This document shows, piece after piece, positions 8,696 to 17,572 of a stretch of DNA of 64,000 bases. The notes beneath the pieces were generated by a model, which was not told the DNA's origin, made no database searches, and saw only the letters and a program-made list of their open reading frames with translations. This DNA comes from DAOUKH01 sp965261455 (GTDB lineage Bacteria; Chloroflexota; Dehalococcoidia; SHYB01), in NCBI GenBank assembly GCA_965261455.1, contig OZ253453.1, forward strand, positions 1,922,001-1,986,000, in the 5' to 3' direction. Position 1 is the stretch's first letter, and each line of letters opens with the position of its first letter. The translations under genes and the position numbers were made by a program.

Positions 8696-8723
8696 AACCT
8701 CTACCTCTCTTGAACAACCGCGG

Positions 8724-10118
8724 TCACTCCTCGCGTTTGGTGGCCGGCACGATCGCCTTCCCCACGCGAATCTCGTCCCTTAGTATCTCGCCTTCCTTGA
8801 TATCGTACAGCGGTATCAAGGGGAAGAACTTCGAGAACATGAGCACGAGGAAGCCGACGAACGCGAAGGAGCCGGCGATGAGGATTATCTCGATGATGCT
8901 TGGGTGATACGTGCTCCAGTTGAACGTCAGCGGCTGCCTCCGCGCCACCGAGGGCACGATGATGAGGAACCGCTCCAGCCACATCCCGATGTTCACCGAA
9001 ATCGTGGTGACGGTCATCCAGAACATACTACGGCGCACGTTTCTAAAGAGCCACATCGGCACAGGGAAAAAGAACGCCGTGATGATGAACACGATGAACA
9101 GCGGCCAGTAGGGCCAGGTGAACAGTTGCAGGCGCCGGTAGCCCAGTTCGGCGTCTTCCAGCGTCAGCACGCCGAACAGGATCTCCATCATCAGGAAATA
9201 GAACCACGCCATCGCCACCACGGTTAGCAGCCTGCCCAGCGAGTCCATGTGGTCGGGCCGTATGTAGTCGTCCCACTTGAACATCCATCTCAAGATGATC
9301 ATCACCGTCACCACCGCGGACACCCCGGAGTGGACGGCCCCGATAACAAAGTACGGCGCGAAGATCGTCGAGTGGAAGCCCTCGACGCTCTGCGTCACCG
9401 CGAAGTCCCACGAGACGATGCTGTGGACGGAGACGAAGACTGGCAAGATCAGCGCCGAAAGGAGGAAGCCCGCGATGATCTGGAGGCGCCACTGCTTGGG
9501 ATAGCCCCGCCAGCCCAGCGCCACGACGCTGTAGAACTGGCGCCGCCAGCCCGTCGAGCGGTCGCGGGCCACGGCGAGGTCAGGGAGCAGGGCCACGTAG
9601 ACGAACAGGATGCTCGACGTCAGGTAGGTCCCGATGGCTGCGGGGTCCCAGACCAGGGGCGAGCGGACGTCGGGCCAGATGCCGCGGGCGAAGTCGTAAG
9701 GGAACGCCCAGTAGAGCGTGCGCCACGGGCGACCCGTATGGAGAATCGGGAAGATAACCGCGGTGAACAGCGAGAAGATCGTCACGACTTCCGCGGCTCT
9801 GGTGGCGGGACGCCGCCACTCGGCCTGCGCGAGGCGGAGAATGGCGGAGAGCATCACGCCGGCGTGGCTGATGCCGACCCAAAAAACGAAGTTCGTGATG
9901 AAGAAACCCCACATGATGGGGCGGTTGAGCCCTGTCGTGCCCAGGCCGTTGGCGACCATGTACCCCACCGCGCCCATCGCGGTGGCGACGACGACGGCCA
10001 GGAAGATGAGGACGATCCAGAAGCGCGGGGGCGCCGCGAACAGGTTCCCGAGAAGATCGCGGTTGATCTTCTCGTCGATCTCCTGCGTGGTGCGGCCGAG
10101 AACGGCTCGTTCCTGCAT
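8724..10118 (-). CDS. actC: ACIII subunit ActC (NrfD/PsrC-like quinol-interacting membrane protein)
   Basis: The 464-residue integral membrane protein has about ten hydrophobic segments. It matches the ActC subgroup of the NrfD family: GLGTTGLNRPIMWGFFITNF, VFWVGISHAGVMLSAILRL, AEWRRPATRAAEV, FPILHTGRPWRTLYW and RSPLVWDPAAIGTYL. In ACIII this subunit binds quinol and faces the iron-sulfur protein ActB. Its place directly before actD and actE fits the canonical order. Confidence 0.9.
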   Translation of the reverse strand: MQERAVLGRTTQEIDEKINRDLLGNLFAAPPRFWIVLIFLAVVVATAMGAVGYMVANGLGTTGLNRPIMWGFFITNFVFWVGISHAGVMLSAILRLAQAEWRRPATRAAEVVTIFSLFTAVIFPILHTGRPWRTLYWAFPYDFARGIWPDVRSPLVWDPAAIGTYLTSSILFVYVALLPDLAVARDRSTGWRRQFYSVVALGWRGYPKQWRLQIIAGFLLSALILPVFVSVHSIVSWDFAVTQSVEGFHSTIFAPYFVIGAVHSGVSAVVTVMIILRWMFKWDDYIRPDHMDSLGRLLTVVAMAWFYFLMMEILFGVLTLEDAELGYRRLQLFTWPYWPLFIVFIITAFFFPVPMWLFRNVRRSMFWMTVTTISVNIGMWLERFLIIVPSVARRQPLTFNWSTYHPSIIEIILIAGSFAFVGFLVLMFSKFFPLIPLYDIKEGEILRDEIRVGKAIVPATKREE

Positions 10119-10126
10119 CGTTCCGA

Positions 10127-11563
10127 CTACTCCGGCTTGCCCATGACCATGATTTCGCGCTTAAGGAACCGTATCCGCTTCCGATAAAGCGTGCCTTCGG
10201 AGACCTCCCAGATGGAGAGCATCGGCACGACTTTGATCGCCAGCAAATAGAGGAGCACCGCGCCCGCGATGATCCCGATCAGCATGAGCACGTCGGGACC
10301 GGAGGGCCACAGCGCCGCGGGGGCCTCGCTCAAGCGCTCAGGGTGCAGCTTGCCGAACACCTCGTCGCGATGCTCGTCGGCCAGGGAGAAGGCGCCCGGG
10401 TAGATCCGTATCTTGTCGGCGAGCACGCCAAGGACCACCGAGGACGCGGCGATGGTGGGAAACACCATCGACTTACGGGCGAAGTTCCATATCAGGGTCA
10501 GGAACGGTATCAGCCAGCAGAGGAACACCGCCGCGATGAAGGGCCAGCGGTAGCTATTGAACATGAAGGTCTTGAGTAGCGCCTGCTCCACGGGCTGGCG
10601 TCCGTACCAGAAGATGATGAACTCCGTGAAGAAGAAATAGGCCCAGAGCAGCGACAGACCGAGGAGTATCTTGCTCGCCCCCCAGAAGAAGTCGACGCTC
10701 ACGTACTCCCGCAGCCCGCTGAAGTTCCGCATGAGGAACATGGCGATGATGGTCGTGGCCACCGCGCCCTGAAGCCCGTGGAGTGCCTGGAAGGGCGGGA
10801 AGATCGCGTCGCGCCAACCGGGGACGAGCACTATCGCGAAGTCGGCGCTGACCATGGTGTGCACCATGATGAGGTTTATGAAGTAGAGCGCCCCAAGCAC
10901 GCCGATCGCGCCTTTGAGCACCCTCCACTGGCGCGGCGTGCCCGCCCAGTACCCGGCCAGCCGCGCGCCGAGGCTGCGGCGGAAGCCTGCCCCGTGGTCA
11001 CGCTCCCGCGCCAGGTCGGGGACGAGCGTGGCGTACAGGATGCCCAGGCCGTTCACCGTGAGGAAGATCACGCTGAGGAGCTGCGGCCAGAACGGCGCCC
11101 CCGGCCACTCGAACCAGATGCTCACCCGGCTCGCCGACGAGGGCAGCAGGAAGATCAGCGGGATGAACATCAAGGTGCTCAACACGCCCACCACGGCGAA
11201 CATCTCGGACACGCGGGCCATCGGCAGCCGCCAATGGCTCTTGACCATGCGTTGCGTTACTGAGAACAGCGGCGCCGACGCGGCTGTCGTGAGCAGGAAG
11301 GCGTAGCCGACCATCAGGTAGGCCCACGGCGACAGATCGTCGAACCCCCCCGCATCCAACAGCCGGATGACGAAGCCCACGATCCCAAGGGCGAAGAGGA
11401 CGGCGAAGACCGCCAGCACCTTCTTGTAACGGCTGCTGACCCGCGCCGTCTCGTCGAGCACGTCGCGGGTGATCTCCTGGGGCGTCTGCTCCAGAACCTG
11501 CGGCTGGTAGTGCTCGTGCTCGTGGGCTTGGGGGAGGCCCCGCCCATAGGCGATGCTGCTCAT
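10127..11563 (-). CDS. actF: Second NrfD-like membrane subunit of ACIII (ActF-like)
   Basis: This 478-residue polytopic protein of the NrfD/PsrC family is clearly distinct from the ActC paralogue next to it. Conserved features include LGILYATLVPDLARERD, NLIMVHTMVSADFAIVLVPG and YGRQPVEQALL. A soluble N-terminal extension of about 45 residues is His/Gln-rich at its start (QAHEHEHYQPQ). ACIII complexes carry two NrfD-type subunits, ActC and ActF. Here the second lies between the iron-sulfur gene and actC instead of at the end, so the name is by family and context. Its start overlaps the ActB2 stop (TAATG). Confidence 0.8.
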   Translation of the reverse strand: MSSIAYGRGLPQAHEHEHYQPQVLEQTPQEITRDVLDETARVSSRYKKVLAVFAVLFALGIVGFVIRLLDAGGFDDLSPWAYLMVGYAFLLTTAASAPLFSVTQRMVKSHWRLPMARVSEMFAVVGVLSTLMFIPLIFLLPSSASRVSIWFEWPGAPFWPQLLSVIFLTVNGLGILYATLVPDLARERDHGAGFRRSLGARLAGYWAGTPRQWRVLKGAIGVLGALYFINLIMVHTMVSADFAIVLVPGWRDAIFPPFQALHGLQGAVATTIIAMFLMRNFSGLREYVSVDFFWGASKILLGLSLLWAYFFFTEFIIFWYGRQPVEQALLKTFMFNSYRWPFIAAVFLCWLIPFLTLIWNFARKSMVFPTIAASSVVLGVLADKIRIYPGAFSLADEHRDEVFGKLHPERLSEAPAALWPSGPDVLMLIGIIAGAVLLYLLAIKVVPMLSIWEVSEGTLYRKRIRFLKREIMVMGKPE

Positions 11564-12300
11564 TAGTGCGCGCCGTCTCCGCCAAAGTATGGGTCGACTT
11601 TCTTCAGATAGACGACGTTCGGCTCGGTTCCCTGCTCTTCAAGCATGCGGTAGGCGCGGGTATCGTCGCGCATCCGCGAGACCTTGCTCTCAGGGTCGTT
11701 GACGTCGCCGAACACCAGGGCGCTGGTGGGGCAGGACTGGACGCAGGCGGGGGCGAAGGCCCCATCGGCGATGCTCGTAGTCCCGCTTTCTTGGCGCGCG
11801 CCGCGCTCGGCCCGGTGAATCCGCTGGATGCAGAACGAGCACTTCTCCATGACCCCGCGGCTGCGCAGGCTCACATCGGGGTTGAGCTGGTTGCGCAGCG
11901 TGTCGGGCCAATTAGGCTCCCAGTAGTTGAAGAACCGCACGCTCCATGGGTCGTTGTTCGAGCAGAAGCGCGTGCCGATGCAGCGGTTGTAGACCTGTAC
12001 GTTCAGCCCTTGGGGGTTGTGATAGGTGGCGAACACGGGGCAGACCGGCTCACACGGCGCGTTCTCGCAGTGCTGGCACAGGACGGGCACGAAGCGGGCC
12101 TTGACGTTGGGGAACTCGCCCTCCCAATACCGCTCGATCCGGATCCACTCGATAGCACGGCGCTGCTTGAAGATACCCTCGTCGTTGATCGGGATGTTGT
12201 TTTCGGCCTGACAGGCGACGACGCACGCCTCGCAGCCCGTGCACCGGTCGATGTCGATGACCATGCTCCACTTGGGAGTTTCCGGCCTTGCCGTAGTCAT
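11563..12300 (-). CDS. actB2: ACIII iron-sulfur subunit, ActB2 half
   Basis: The 245-residue polyferredoxin resembles PsrB/NrfC. Cluster motifs in order are CTGCEACVVAC, CQHCENAPCEPVC, CIGTRFCSNND, and CSFCIQRI together with ACVQSCP. In ordinary PsrB-type proteins the third motif ends NNCP; here the Cys is Asp (NNDPW). That leaves three [4Fe-4S] sites and one likely [3Fe-4S], the composition described for ACIII ActB. It would conduct electrons from quinol at ActC toward the heme subunits. In many bacteria B1 and B2 are fused; here they are separate adjacent genes, with 32 nt between the stop of B1 and this ATG. Confidence 0.9.
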   Translation of the reverse strand: MTTARPETPKWSMVIDIDRCTGCEACVVACQAENNIPINDEGIFKQRRAIEWIRIERYWEGEFPNVKARFVPVLCQHCENAPCEPVCPVFATYHNPQGLNVQVYNRCIGTRFCSNNDPWSVRFFNYWEPNWPDTLRNQLNPDVSLRSRGVMEKCSFCIQRIHRAERGARQESGTTSIADGAFAPACVQSCPTSALVFGDVNDPESKVSRMRDDTRAYRMLEEQGTEPNVVYLKKVDPYFGGDGAH

Positions 12301-12332
12301 GCCTCGCGCGCCTCTCTGAGCTCTTGCTCGTT

Positions 12333-14702
12333 CTACTTCTCACCGGTTACTTTGATGATGAAGCCCTCGCGGTCGATGCGTACCTCGGAATCGCGGTCGA
12401 ACGGGTCCTCCGCGCTGAGCCGGCCATAGTCCACCACGAACACCGCACCCTCCATCTTGGGGATGCGGACGCGGCGGCCGGTATCCACAAGCCGGACGCG
12501 GGTCCCTGCCCACGCCAGTGCGCCGGTGTCGGCGTCGACCTGGCCCACGAGGGCGTCGAATGGGTTGGAGCCGCGGCCTTCCGCCCATCGGCCTAGGGCC
12601 CGCCGCCCTTGGCCCATGGGGACGGCGAGCACGTCAGGCGGCGTCGCCGGGTTCAGGTACACCGCCGCCTCGATCACGCCGCCTGGCGATTCGATTCGGT
12701 AGACCGCGCCTTCCTTGACGCCGCGGGCAAGGGCCTCTTGGCGGTTCATCTCGACCCACGTCACCCACGTCGCCGTGCTTATCGGGTCGGGCAACGACTG
12801 GAGCCACGGGAGATGCGCTCCGCGGCCGTCGCCAATGCCAAGTTGTTCAAAGGGAACGAGATAGTAGGGATACTCCGACGACGAACCCGCGATCGACGCG
12901 TCCGCCTTCAGCTCGATGCGCGGCGGCCGCGGGGGGGCGGGGGCACGGCGGTCCGCGTCCCACCATCCGCCCTGGCGCAGCAGGTCGACCCAATAGGCCT
13001 CGGGGGACGCGCCCTCGACGTTGCCGCCACCAGCGTTCCGAAGCAGATCGGCGAACTCCTGGAGCGCCGCGTAGGAGCTTTCCCAGGGGAGCTCGCCTTC
13101 GAGGCCTAGGTCTTGGGCCGCGGCGAGCAACACGTCGGCGAATCCGCGTGTGTCGTTGAACGGGTTGACCACCGGCTGCGAGACGTTCACTACCTGATGG
13201 CCGGGCCCGGGATTGGGGCTCCATGCACCCCAGTCTTCCAGCGCCACGTGGCTCGGAAGAATGAGATCGGCGTGCATCGAGGTGTCGTCCAGGAAGCTGG
13301 AGAAGCTGACGACGTCCTGCACCCGGTCGAGCGCGGTCTCGAAGCCCAACTGTCCGGGAAGTCCATGGATGGGATCGGCGTTGCGCACCATCAGGAGGCG
13401 CACGTTCCCGCTCGCCATCCTTCCCGTCAGCTGACGCATGTCTTCATGTGAGGCCGAGGGTGCGGCGACTAGGCCGGCGCCGTCGCCGAACAGGGAATCA
13501 AGGCCCACCGGCGGCGACGGATTCAGGATGACCCCGCCGGGCTTGCCCACGCTGCCGACGAGGAAATTGAGGGCGTAGATCGCTCTGAGGTTCGCCACGC
13601 CGTTGGTGTGTGCGCCCGCCGAGCCGCCGCCGATGGCGAGGGCCGGGCCGTGACCGGGGTCCCCAAAGTCCTCGGCGAGCTCGCGGATACGCTCGGCGGT
13701 CACGCCGATGTCGCCGGCAACCGCTTCGGGAGCGTAGGGACGCAGCGCCTCGGCTGGGTCCTCGCCGAAGAGCGCGGAGGCCGCACCTTCGTCGGCGAGA
13801 CCGGATTCCACGAGCACCTGGGCCATCGAGAGGGCCAACTTGCCCTCCCCTCCCGGCTTCAGCGGGACCCAGTCATCGGCGTTGGCGGCGGTAAGGGAGA
13901 AGCGCGACTCGATGGCGACCATGCGCCCGCGCTTCTCGCCGCCCTGGCGGAACTCGCCGTAGTGCTTCGAGTGCCGCACCTGGGCGATCCAGCCGTTCAG
14001 GAAGTCGGCTCCGAAGGTGTAGAGATAGCGGGTGTTGGCGATGTCGAATTCAGGCAGCGCATCGGCCCCGAGAAGATCGCTCAGCGCCCGGCGGAGGTTG
14101 ATGTCGTCGAGCGCCTGATAGGTCAGATACTGCCCCCCGTAGGCCGACATGAAGCGGGAGGCGATACCGCCGCCGACGCCACCGATGGGGTCGCTCACGA
14201 GGACGACTTCGCCGGAGCGGTCCTCCTCTCGGGCCGCGTTGAGGAAGGCATAGAGCCGGTCGAGGGCCTCGTCCCACTCAATCTCGCGGAACGATCCGGA
14301 GCCGCGGGGCTCTTGGACCAGCGGCCTGCGGATACGGTCGGGGTGGTACAGCTCTTGGACCAGGGCTTGCCCCTTGGCGTTGAGCTTGCCCGTGGGCTTG
14401 TACAGGTCCGCGGAGGGATCGCCGTTGACGGGGTGGATCGGGTTCCCTTCCACCTTCTTCGCCCGCCCTTCGATCACGCGGACGATGACGCCGTTCTCGC
14501 CGTGGCTGGAGGCGTACCAATTCTCCAAGCCCGACACCGTGTCCTCAGGAATCTCGTGCGGACTCTGTTCCAAGAACTCGCGGGCGTTGGGGCGGCAGGC
14601 CGCGATGATGAAGCCCGCGCCGGCGCCGGCGCCCGCGAGCCGCAGAAAGTCCCGTCGGGATACGCCAGTCGCCTTCGAGCTACCTGTGTCTTTTGGGCTC
14701 AT
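12333..14702 (-). CDS. actB1: ACIII subunit ActB1 (molybdopterin-oxidoreductase-like, cofactor-less)
   Basis: This 789-residue protein of the DMSO-reductase superfamily begins with a Tat signal (VSRRDFLRLAGAGAGAGF). In catalytic relatives an N-terminal CxxC...C motif binds a [4Fe-4S] cluster near YAS.C..C. Here that stretch reads NWYASSHGENGVIVRV, with no cysteines. This fits ACIII ActB1, described as lacking Mo and its iron-sulfur cluster and serving a structural role. Superfamily features remain (VEGNPIHPVN, KGQALVQELYHPDRI, ALAIGGGSAGAHTNG). It follows actA with a 1-nt gap. Confidence 0.9.
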   Translation of the reverse strand: MSPKDTGSSKATGVSRRDFLRLAGAGAGAGFIIAACRPNAREFLEQSPHEIPEDTVSGLENWYASSHGENGVIVRVIEGRAKKVEGNPIHPVNGDPSADLYKPTGKLNAKGQALVQELYHPDRIRRPLVQEPRGSGSFREIEWDEALDRLYAFLNAAREEDRSGEVVLVSDPIGGVGGGIASRFMSAYGGQYLTYQALDDINLRRALSDLLGADALPEFDIANTRYLYTFGADFLNGWIAQVRHSKHYGEFRQGGEKRGRMVAIESRFSLTAANADDWVPLKPGGEGKLALSMAQVLVESGLADEGAASALFGEDPAEALRPYAPEAVAGDIGVTAERIRELAEDFGDPGHGPALAIGGGSAGAHTNGVANLRAIYALNFLVGSVGKPGGVILNPSPPVGLDSLFGDGAGLVAAPSASHEDMRQLTGRMASGNVRLLMVRNADPIHGLPGQLGFETALDRVQDVVSFSSFLDDTSMHADLILPSHVALEDWGAWSPNPGPGHQVVNVSQPVVNPFNDTRGFADVLLAAAQDLGLEGELPWESSYAALQEFADLLRNAGGGNVEGASPEAYWVDLLRQGGWWDADRRAPAPPRPPRIELKADASIAGSSSEYPYYLVPFEQLGIGDGRGAHLPWLQSLPDPISTATWVTWVEMNRQEALARGVKEGAVYRIESPGGVIEAAVYLNPATPPDVLAVPMGQGRRALGRWAEGRGSNPFDALVGQVDADTGALAWAGTRVRLVDTGRRVRIPKMEGAVFVVDYGRLSAEDPFDRDSEVRIDREGFIIKVTGEK

Positions 14703-14703
14703 C

Positions 14704-15351
14704 TTAGTAATGGCATGCCGCGCAGTCCGTGGGCGGCGGGACGCGCTCCCCGCTCTCCACGGCCTGGCGTATGGCCAGCTCCGCCTCTTCGTTCAGATAT
14801 TCCAAGTAACCGCCGCGGTGGCAGTCTACGCAGTCGCGCATGTTCAGGTTCCGCACCTGTTCGGGGATACCCATACTCCCCACGTCGCCGTGGCAGATGG
14901 CGCAGGTCTGCGAGGGCAAGATGTTGTTCTGCTCCGAGAAGAACCGCACGTGGGCGTCGTGCACGAACTGCACGTGATCCGGCAGCCGGTGGACACGGAC
15001 CCAGTTGATCGGCTCGTCGTTCTCAAACGCGAACCGTATCTTGTCCACCTCTCCGGGATTCTCGGAGTCGATCGCCACGTTCTGATGGCAGAAATAGCAC
15101 TGCTGGACGGCGGGGATGCCCGCCGTTGCCGTCTCCATCACCGTGCGGTGGCAGAACTGGCAATCGACTTGGGCCTCGACGTGAACGTCGTGGCGGAACT
15201 CGATGGGTTGGGCCGCAGTGGGTTGTAGGAAGCCGTAAGGCAGCCCCCACCAAGCCTTAAGTATGAGAAGTACGCCGAAGAGAACTCCGGCGGTAATAAG
15301 GAGAACGACTAGCGGAAGACCAATCGTAACCGCAAGCGGTTTCTTCGGCAC
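14704..15351 (-). CDS. actA: ACIII subunit ActA: pentaheme cytochrome c
   Basis: The 215-residue protein has one N-terminal transmembrane anchor (LAVTIGLPLVVLLITAGVL) and exactly five CxxCH heme motifs: CQFCH, CYFCH, CAICH, CVDCH and CAACH, the last at the extreme C terminus. Five hemes is the ActA signature. The start is GTG at 15351 with a GGAGAG-like site upstream. ActA takes electrons from the membrane and iron-sulfur part and hands them to ActE or soluble acceptors. The 75-nt gap upstream separates it from the first gene of the operon. Confidence 0.93.
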   Translation of the reverse strand: MPKKPLAVTIGLPLVVLLITAGVLFGVLLILKAWWGLPYGFLQPTAAQPIEFRHDVHVEAQVDCQFCHRTVMETATAGIPAVQQCYFCHQNVAIDSENPGEVDKIRFAFENDEPINWVRVHRLPDHVQFVHDAHVRFFSEQNNILPSQTCAICHGDVGSMGIPEQVRNLNMRDCVDCHRGGYLEYLNEEAELAIRQAVESGERVPPPTDCAACHY

Positions 15352-15426
15352 CGGTCGCGTCTCTCCTTCAGTCAGCGCCCCAGCAAGCGAGCGGCGTCCC
15401 CGTTCGGGCGCCGCGCCGGCTCGGGG

Positions 15427-15729
15427 CTAAATCCAGTCTCGTGCGTAGATCCTTCGAAGCTCGTGGGTCGCGTCGGCGGCCTCCGACAAGAAGAAAGCGA
15501 GGACACCCACGAACATCAGCGCTATGAGGTACAGAGGGAAGCGGAGCTTCCGGACCCGGTCGGCGATACCGTCCGGTACGTGGCCGGAGGCGAGGAGGGA
15601 TGGTATGACGGCATGAGCGAGAACCATGTGGGCCGCAAAGAAGAAGACCGTACCCACGAACGCCAGGATGTAACGGAGAATGACGCTCGTGTTGCGCCAA
15701 TCGACGTGGTTCAGATACTCGGGATCCAT
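15427..15729 (-). CDS. Small membrane protein, first gene of the ACIII operon
   Basis: The 100-residue protein has two predicted membrane helices (RYILAFVGTVFFFAAHMVLAH at about 19-39 and PLYLIALMFVGVLAFFL at about 66-82) separated by a basic loop. No cofactor motif is present. The ATG at 15729 has GGAGAGG just upstream. Its place between the promoter and actA suggests an assembly or structural partner of the complex. It could correspond to the small ActG-like subunit, but no clear family match is recognised. Confidence 0.65.
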   Translation of the reverse strand: MDPEYLNHVDWRNTSVILRYILAFVGTVFFFAAHMVLAHAVIPSLLASGHVPDGIADRVRKLRFPLYLIALMFVGVLAFFLSEAADATHELRRIYARDWI

Positions 15730-15818
15730 GCCTCTCCGGAACGGCTGCCTCTTACCTAGGGTGGTCTTGGTGAATCAGGAATCGCGAATCAAGGGATGCC
15801 CCTTCAGAGGCAGCATTG

Positions 15819-15848
15819 AGAATACATTCACAAATCAAAACGTGTCAA
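15819..15848 (-). promoter_or_regulatory. Sigma70-type promoter of the ACIII operon
   Basis: On the minus strand a perfect -35 TTGACA (15843-15848) is followed by an 18-bp AT-rich spacer and -10 TATTCT (15819-15824). Expected transcription start is about 15812, roughly 83 nt before the first ATG (15729). It is among the strongest-looking promoters in the window and shares the intergenic region with divergent selD. Confidence 0.7.
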
Positions 15849-15917
15849 GGCATGGAGCGGGACGCGCCGTGGTAGAATGGGCGCACGTTCCAACAGAAGT
15901 GGAGCGCTGCCCACGCC

Positions 15918-16970
15918 ATGCCAATCGAGCAGAAAATCCGACTCAGCCACCTTGCCGCTGGCGGCGGCTGAGCCGCCAAATACGGTCCGGGGGACCTCGC
16001 CGAGATCATCGGCGCGCTGCCGCGCGTCGAGGACGCCAACCTGTTGGTCGGCGTCGCTACCGGCGACGACGCCGCCGTCTATCGCTTGAGCGCCGATATG
16101 GCGTTGGTCCAGACGGTCGACTTCTTCCCGCCGGTGGTCGACGACGCCTACGACTACGGGGCCATCTCCGCCGCCAACTCTCTGAGCGACATCTACGCGA
16201 CGGGCGCCCGCCCCATCACCGCTCTGAATATCGTCGCCTTCCCCGACGACCTGCCGCGTGAGCTTCTCCAAGAAGTCCTGCGCGGCGGGGCCGAGAAGGC
16301 GGCGGAGGCCAACGTCCCCATCGTGGGGGGACATACGATCAAGGACCGCGAACCGAAGTACGGCCTCGCCGTCACCGGCTTGGCGCATCCAGACCGCATT
16401 CTGACGAACGCCGGGGCGCGTCCCGGCGACGCCCTCGTGCTCACCAAGCCCATCGGCTCGGGCGTGATCACCACGGCAGCCAAGCTCGACCGCGCCGACC
16501 CGGACGTCGTCGCATCCGCCATCCGCCACATGTCCACCTTAAACAAGGACGCCTCGGAAGCGGCTCTTGCCGTCGGCGTCCACGCCTGCGTGGACGTCAC
16601 CGGCTTCGGCCTCCTCGGCCACCTTCGTAAGATGGCCCAACAGAGCGGCGTCAGCGCGCGCCTCTCCATCGCCGCGGTCCCGCTCATGAAGGGCGCCGCG
16701 GCCCTCTCCGTCGGCCAAGGAATCGCCCCGGGCGGCGCGAAAAGCAACCGCGACTACCATGAAGAAGGCGTCGAGTTGGCCCGCGGCGCCGGCGAAGAGA
16801 TGCTCGACCTCCTCTACGACCCGCAGACTTCGGGCGGGCTACTCCTGGCGGTCGAAGCGGCCAAGGTCGCCGCGCTCGTGAACGCGCTGCGCGAGCGCGG
16901 CGTCTCGCACGCCGCCGTCATCGGCGAGGCCGGCGGCGGACGGCCCGGCGCCATCGTCGTTGGCCCGTAG
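15918..16970 (+). CDS. selD: Selenophosphate synthase, itself a selenoprotein (UGA = Sec18)
   Basis: SelD makes selenophosphate from selenide and ATP. The frame from ATG 15918 runs MPIEQKIRLSHLAAGGG, then TGA (15969-15971), then AAKYGPGDLAEIIGALPRV and without another stop to TAG 16968-16970. Total is 350 residues, close to the 347 of E. coli SelD. The UGA aligns with catalytic Cys17 of E. coli SelD, and the essential Lys follows three residues later (U18-A-A-K21 versus C17-G-C-K20). Downstream are the expected GDDAAVY, VQTVDFFPPVVDD, GAISAANSLSDIYATGARP, VGGHTIKDREPKYG and DPQTSGGLL. A stop-respecting call would begin at GTG 16044 and lose the active-site lid. A hairpin follows the UGA. It is divergent from the ACIII operon. 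selA, selB and tRNA-Sec are not in the window. Confidence 0.93.
15984..15996 (+). promoter_or_regulatory. Candidate SECIS hairpin in selD
   Basis: GGTCC-GGG-GGACC, a perfect 5-bp stem with G-rich loop, starts 12 nt after the in-frame TGA. This is the spacing expected for the upper stem-loop of a bacterial SECIS read by SelB. Confidence 0.55.
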
Positions 16971-17039
16971 CCCCGGCGGCCACGGTTTACAACTAAGCAG
17001 CTGGCGCCTCGGGTAGCGCCTGGCGGAGGTGGCGAAGCG

Positions 17040-17465
17040 ATGCGCGCAATCCTCTTGCCCCAAGACCTCGCGGACGAAATCATTCGGCATGCAAAGGCCG
17101 AAGCGCCCAACGAGTGCTGCGGCGTCCTGCTCGGCAAAGGGGACGCCGTCTCGGACGTGCGCCGCGCGCGCAATGTCAAGGCAAGCCCCGTCGAGTACGA
17201 GATCGATCCCAAGGAACACGTCGAACTCTTGCGCGCGGCGGACGAGGCCGGGCTCGACGTCGTCGGCTTCTACCACTCCCACACCTTCAGTGAGGCGTAC
17301 CCCTCGGTCACCGACATCTCCAAGATGTCGGACTGGGGCTATTTCTACCTCATAACGTCGCTCGCCGCCGCGTCGGCTCCGACGGTGCGGGCGTTCTGGT
17401 TCCTGGGCCATCACCTAGTGGATGCCGAGTCCCGCGTGGAGGAAGTTGCCATTCGCACGGCGTAA
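17040..17465 (+). CDS. JAMM/MPN+ (Mov34, M67-type) metalloprotease
   Basis: The 141-residue single-domain protein has a complete JAMM zinc site: the early Glu in APNECCGVLLGK (about residue 22) and the HxH-x7-SxxD motif in HSHTFSEAYPSVTD (about 78-91). Bacterial relatives cleave ubiquitin-like sulfur-carrier proteins or their conjugates, often in cysteine, thiamine or molybdopterin pathways. The partner is not visible here. GGAGGTGG lies about 7 nt before the ATG. It follows selD by 69 nt in the same direction and may share its transcript. Confidence 0.9.
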   Translation: MRAILLPQDLADEIIRHAKAEAPNECCGVLLGKGDAVSDVRRARNVKASPVEYEIDPKEHVELLRAADEAGLDVVGFYHSHTFSEAYPSVTDISKMSDWGYFYLITSLAAASAPTVRAFWFLGHHLVDAESRVEEVAIRTA

Positions 17466-17572
17466 GCGGGAAGGGCAAGCCTCCGGCGCCGGGGGGCGGC
17501 TTGCGGCGCATGACGCGCTCTACTACGATGCTTGGACCACTCCATAAAGGGAAACGTCCGCGGTAAAGCGCC

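Noticed and set aside
7622..15351. The operon considered as a polysulfide/tetrathionate-type molybdoenzyme.
   Set aside because: ActB1 lacks the N-terminal iron-sulfur Cys motif, and the presence of a pentaheme cytochrome, DUF3341 subunit and monoheme cytochrome is diagnostic of ACIII.
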